DNA of 6,490 bases from an uncultured beta proteobacterium. GTDB taxonomy: Bacteria; Pseudomonadota; Gammaproteobacteria; Burkholderiales; Burkholderiaceae. The number at the start of each line of letters is the position of its first letter. Position 1 is the first letter of the stretch. The DNA lies in the NCBI GenBank assembly GCA_903930665.1, contig CAIYZI010000055.1, positions 1 to 6,490 on the forward strand. The letters run 5' to 3'. The position numbers and the translations under genes are program-made. The notes beneath the pieces are model-generated. The model searched no databases and had not been told where the DNA came from. It saw only the letters and a program-made list of their open reading frames with translations. Shown one piece after another: positions 5,097-6,490 of the stretch.

Positions 5097-6092
5097 ATGA
5101 TTAAATGTTTCTCAACAATTTCGAATGAGTTGCCAAGCTCCCAGTTAGATGCGTCGGGTGCTAGTGCATTGCTAGCTCATACCATGGCTCCAGTCTATCG
5201 AGCTCTCAATGCCTTGCTGGTTGCCACCGTATTTTTGTTGGTAGGTCTATGGCTTTCAGGCAATGGTACTAATGCTGGTGTTTTTGATTTAGCGCGCCAT
5301 CTAGTTCCTGATGAAGCGCGACAAGCGGTTTGGCCAAATGGTTTTGGCATGCTTGATCAATATAAAGAAGAAACCCCTAAACCGACTGTTGAAAAAGAAA
5401 TTGCTGCTGTTATCTACAACAAGGCTCCAGTAAATACCAAGATGGGTCTTGCAACAGTCAAAAAACAAACCGTTGCCCTGTTGATGCCTTCAGTTGCGCA
5501 AGCGCAAGTCAAGCCCATCTCCGATTTGGCAGATCAAATTCCTGCTTCCAAGTTAGACCCTCAAGCTTTAGATACCAATTTGATGGTGACGATTAAGAAT
5601 CAACGCGCTGTTGCAGATTTCTTTGAGAAGAAATACAAGCTTGATCGCGCCAAGATTGAAGAGTACATCTCCAATACGGTATTAATTGCTAAAGAGGTCA
5701 ATATTGACCCGGTTCTCCTGCTGGCGGTGATTTCTGTCGAATCTAACTTCAATCCTTTAACTAAGAGCTCTGCAGGTGCCGAGGGCTTAATGCAGGTTAT
5801 GACTTCAATTCATAAAGAAAAGTATGCACTTTATGGTGGTGCATCTGATGCCATCAAGCCTGAAGTCAATATTCGTGTGGGCGCATATATTTTAAAGTAC
5901 CTGATAGCGACCTCTGGATCCTTGCGTAATGGCCTGAAGTTCTATGTTGGCGCAGGTAATGCAGATAATGATGGTGGTTACACCGATAAGGTGATGTCTG
6001 AGAGAAATCGTTTGATTAGCCTATGTCAGGTAGGTGGCAATACCAACACACCTAGGCGCTTGACCTTAAATGGCAAGGATTTACGTTCCTAA
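5097..6092 (+). CDS. Membrane-anchored lytic transglycosylase (SLT domain)
   Basis: A 331-residue cell-wall enzyme predicted to cleave the MurNAc-GlcNAc bond of peptidoglycan in the periplasm. Residues 1-36 are cytoplasmic. One membrane segment lies at about 37-54 (ALNALLVATVFLLVGLWL), followed by a low-complexity linker to about 165 and an SLT/lysozyme-like domain at about 190-310. The catalytic glutamate is E215 in LLAVISVESNFNP. It is followed by SSAGAEGLMQVM (224-235), NIRVGAYILKYL (258-269) and LKFYVGAGNA (280-289). These match the SLT motifs, but the usual proline after MQVM is threonine and the usual AYNAG is YVGAG. ATG 5097 is the first start after an in-frame TGA. A second ATG at 5184 (M30) would still keep the membrane segment. 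Neither has a strong ribosome site. The gene is monocistronic, with its own promoter upstream and a terminator 20 bp downstream. Confidence 0.88.
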   Translation: MIKCFSTISNELPSSQLDASGASALLAHTMAPVYRALNALLVATVFLLVGLWLSGNGTNAGVFDLARHLVPDEARQAVWPNGFGMLDQYKEETPKPTVEKEIAAVIYNKAPVNTKMGLATVKKQTVALLMPSVAQAQVKPISDLADQIPASKLDPQALDTNLMVTIKNQRAVADFFEKKYKLDRAKIEEYISNTVLIAKEVNIDPVLLLAVISVESNFNPLTKSSAGAEGLMQVMTSIHKEKYALYGGASDAIKPEVNIRVGAYILKYLIATSGSLRNGLKFYVGAGNADNDGGYTDKVMSERNRLISLCQVGGNTNTPRRLTLNGKDLRS

Positions 6093-6111
6093 GTCCTGCT
6101 GGTGATAATTC

Positions 6112-6146
6112 AAGAAAATAGCCTCCTCATGGGAGGCTATTTTCTT
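6112..6146. terminator. Bidirectional terminator between transglycosylase and FKBP genes
   Basis: A perfect 15-bp stem AAGAAAATAGCCTCC (6112-6126) / GGAGGCTATTTTCTT (6132-6146) has a 5-base loop TCATG. Because the GC core is flanked by A on one side and T on the other, each strand reads stem then T-run. It can therefore end transcription of the + strand transglycosylase (stop 20 bp upstream) and of the - strand isomerase (stop about 50 bp away). Confidence 0.9.
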
Positions 6147-6197
6147 ATCTGCAGAAAATCACGTGAATTTATTAGTTTATTAACTTACTTAGAGGTT

Positions 6198-6488
6198 TTA
6201 GTTCACGCCGTGCAGCTCTACATCAAATACCAAAGTGGCATTCGGAGGAATTACCCCGCCAGCACCACGTGCCCCATAACCCATTTCTGATGGAATGATC
6301 AGAGTGCGTTTGCCGCCAATCTTCATGCCAGCAACACCTTCATCCCAACCTTTAATGACATGGCCAGCACCTAAAGGAAAGCTAAATAGTTGACCGCGAT
6401 CCAAAGAGCTATCAAATTTCTGACCCTTGTGGTCAGCGGCCTTTTCGTCATAGAGCCAGCCGGTGTAATGCACATCCACATGATTGCC
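6198..6488 (-). CDS. FKBP-type peptidyl-prolyl cis-trans isomerase (5' end outside window)
   Basis: The 3' part of a protein-folding enzyme that isomerises Xaa-Pro bonds. The visible reading frame is open to the right edge. The GTG at 6477-6479 that could be called a start actually encodes the V of GNHVDVHYTGW, the conserved first strands of the domain, so the N-terminus (roughly 20-30 residues by family comparison) lies beyond the window. All usual FKBP active-site positions are present: the Tyr of HYTG, Phe-Asp in KFDSS, Val-Ile and Trp in GHVIKGWDEGV, Tyr in MGYGARG, and Phe near the end in LVFDVEL. A slightly longer loop (YDEKAADHKGQ) precedes FDSS. No export signal can be judged. It resembles the small single-domain FKBPs of Burkholderiaceae. 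It converges with the transglycosylase gene across a bidirectional terminator. Confidence 0.95.
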   Translation of the reverse strand, partial: GNHVDVHYTGWLYDEKAADHKGQKFDSSLDRGQLFSFPLGAGHVIKGWDEGVAGMKIGGKRTLIIPSEMGYGARGAGGVIPPNATLVFDVELHGVN

Positions 6489-6490
6489 AG

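Noticed and set aside
6102..6290. 62-codon ORF on the + strand
   Set aside because: It runs through the terminator hairpin and antisense into the FKBP gene, so it is not a plausible protein.
6477..6479. GTG as the start of the FKBP gene
   Set aside because: It is the valine codon within the conserved GNHVDVHYTGW strand, and the frame is open to the window edge, so the gene is cut by the window.

Overview
The window looks like a piece of chromosome from a free-living betaproteobacterium of the Burkholderiaceae, most like Polynucleobacter. I infer this from the low-to-moderate GC content and from the style of the proteins: LivGF ATPases, an FKBP isomerase, and a small DUF3820 protein. It is recognition from memory, not a database result. 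No transposase, integrase, CRISPR array, tRNA or rRNA was seen, so it reads as ordinary core or near-core chromosome.

Left part (1-1622): the end of a branched-chain amino-acid (or related amide) ABC importer operon, with livG followed after 29 bp by livF and closed by a strong rho-independent terminator. The livG frame is open to the left edge, so its true start is probably outside the window.

Middle part (1623-3678): a secreted, cysteine-free carboxymuconolactone-decarboxylase-family protein on the + strand faces an exported DUF6662-like protein on the - strand. The latter is the most interesting locus here. Its reading frame is cut by one in-frame TAG codon, after which the same frame runs 40 more family-like codons to TAA. 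A near-consensus Fur box lies just upstream of its start, which suggests iron control. A small DUF3820-family gene runs divergently from the other side of that Fur-box region.

Right part (3679-6490): an exported DNA/RNA non-specific endonuclease (NUC1 family, complete DRGH motif) on the - strand converges with the DUF3820 gene. A 391-bp AT-rich gap follows, carrying a recognisable sigma70-type promoter whose -35 box overlaps a 16-bp bulged inverted repeat. This drives a membrane-anchored lytic transglycosylase. A 15-bp perfect stem (a likely bidirectional terminator) separates it from the convergent 3' part of an FKBP-type peptidyl-prolyl isomerase that runs off the right edge.

I see no multi-gene novel system. 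The items worth following are the stop-interrupted, probably Fur-regulated gene, the promoter-overlapping inverted repeat, and the unrecognised C-terminal extension of the nuclease.
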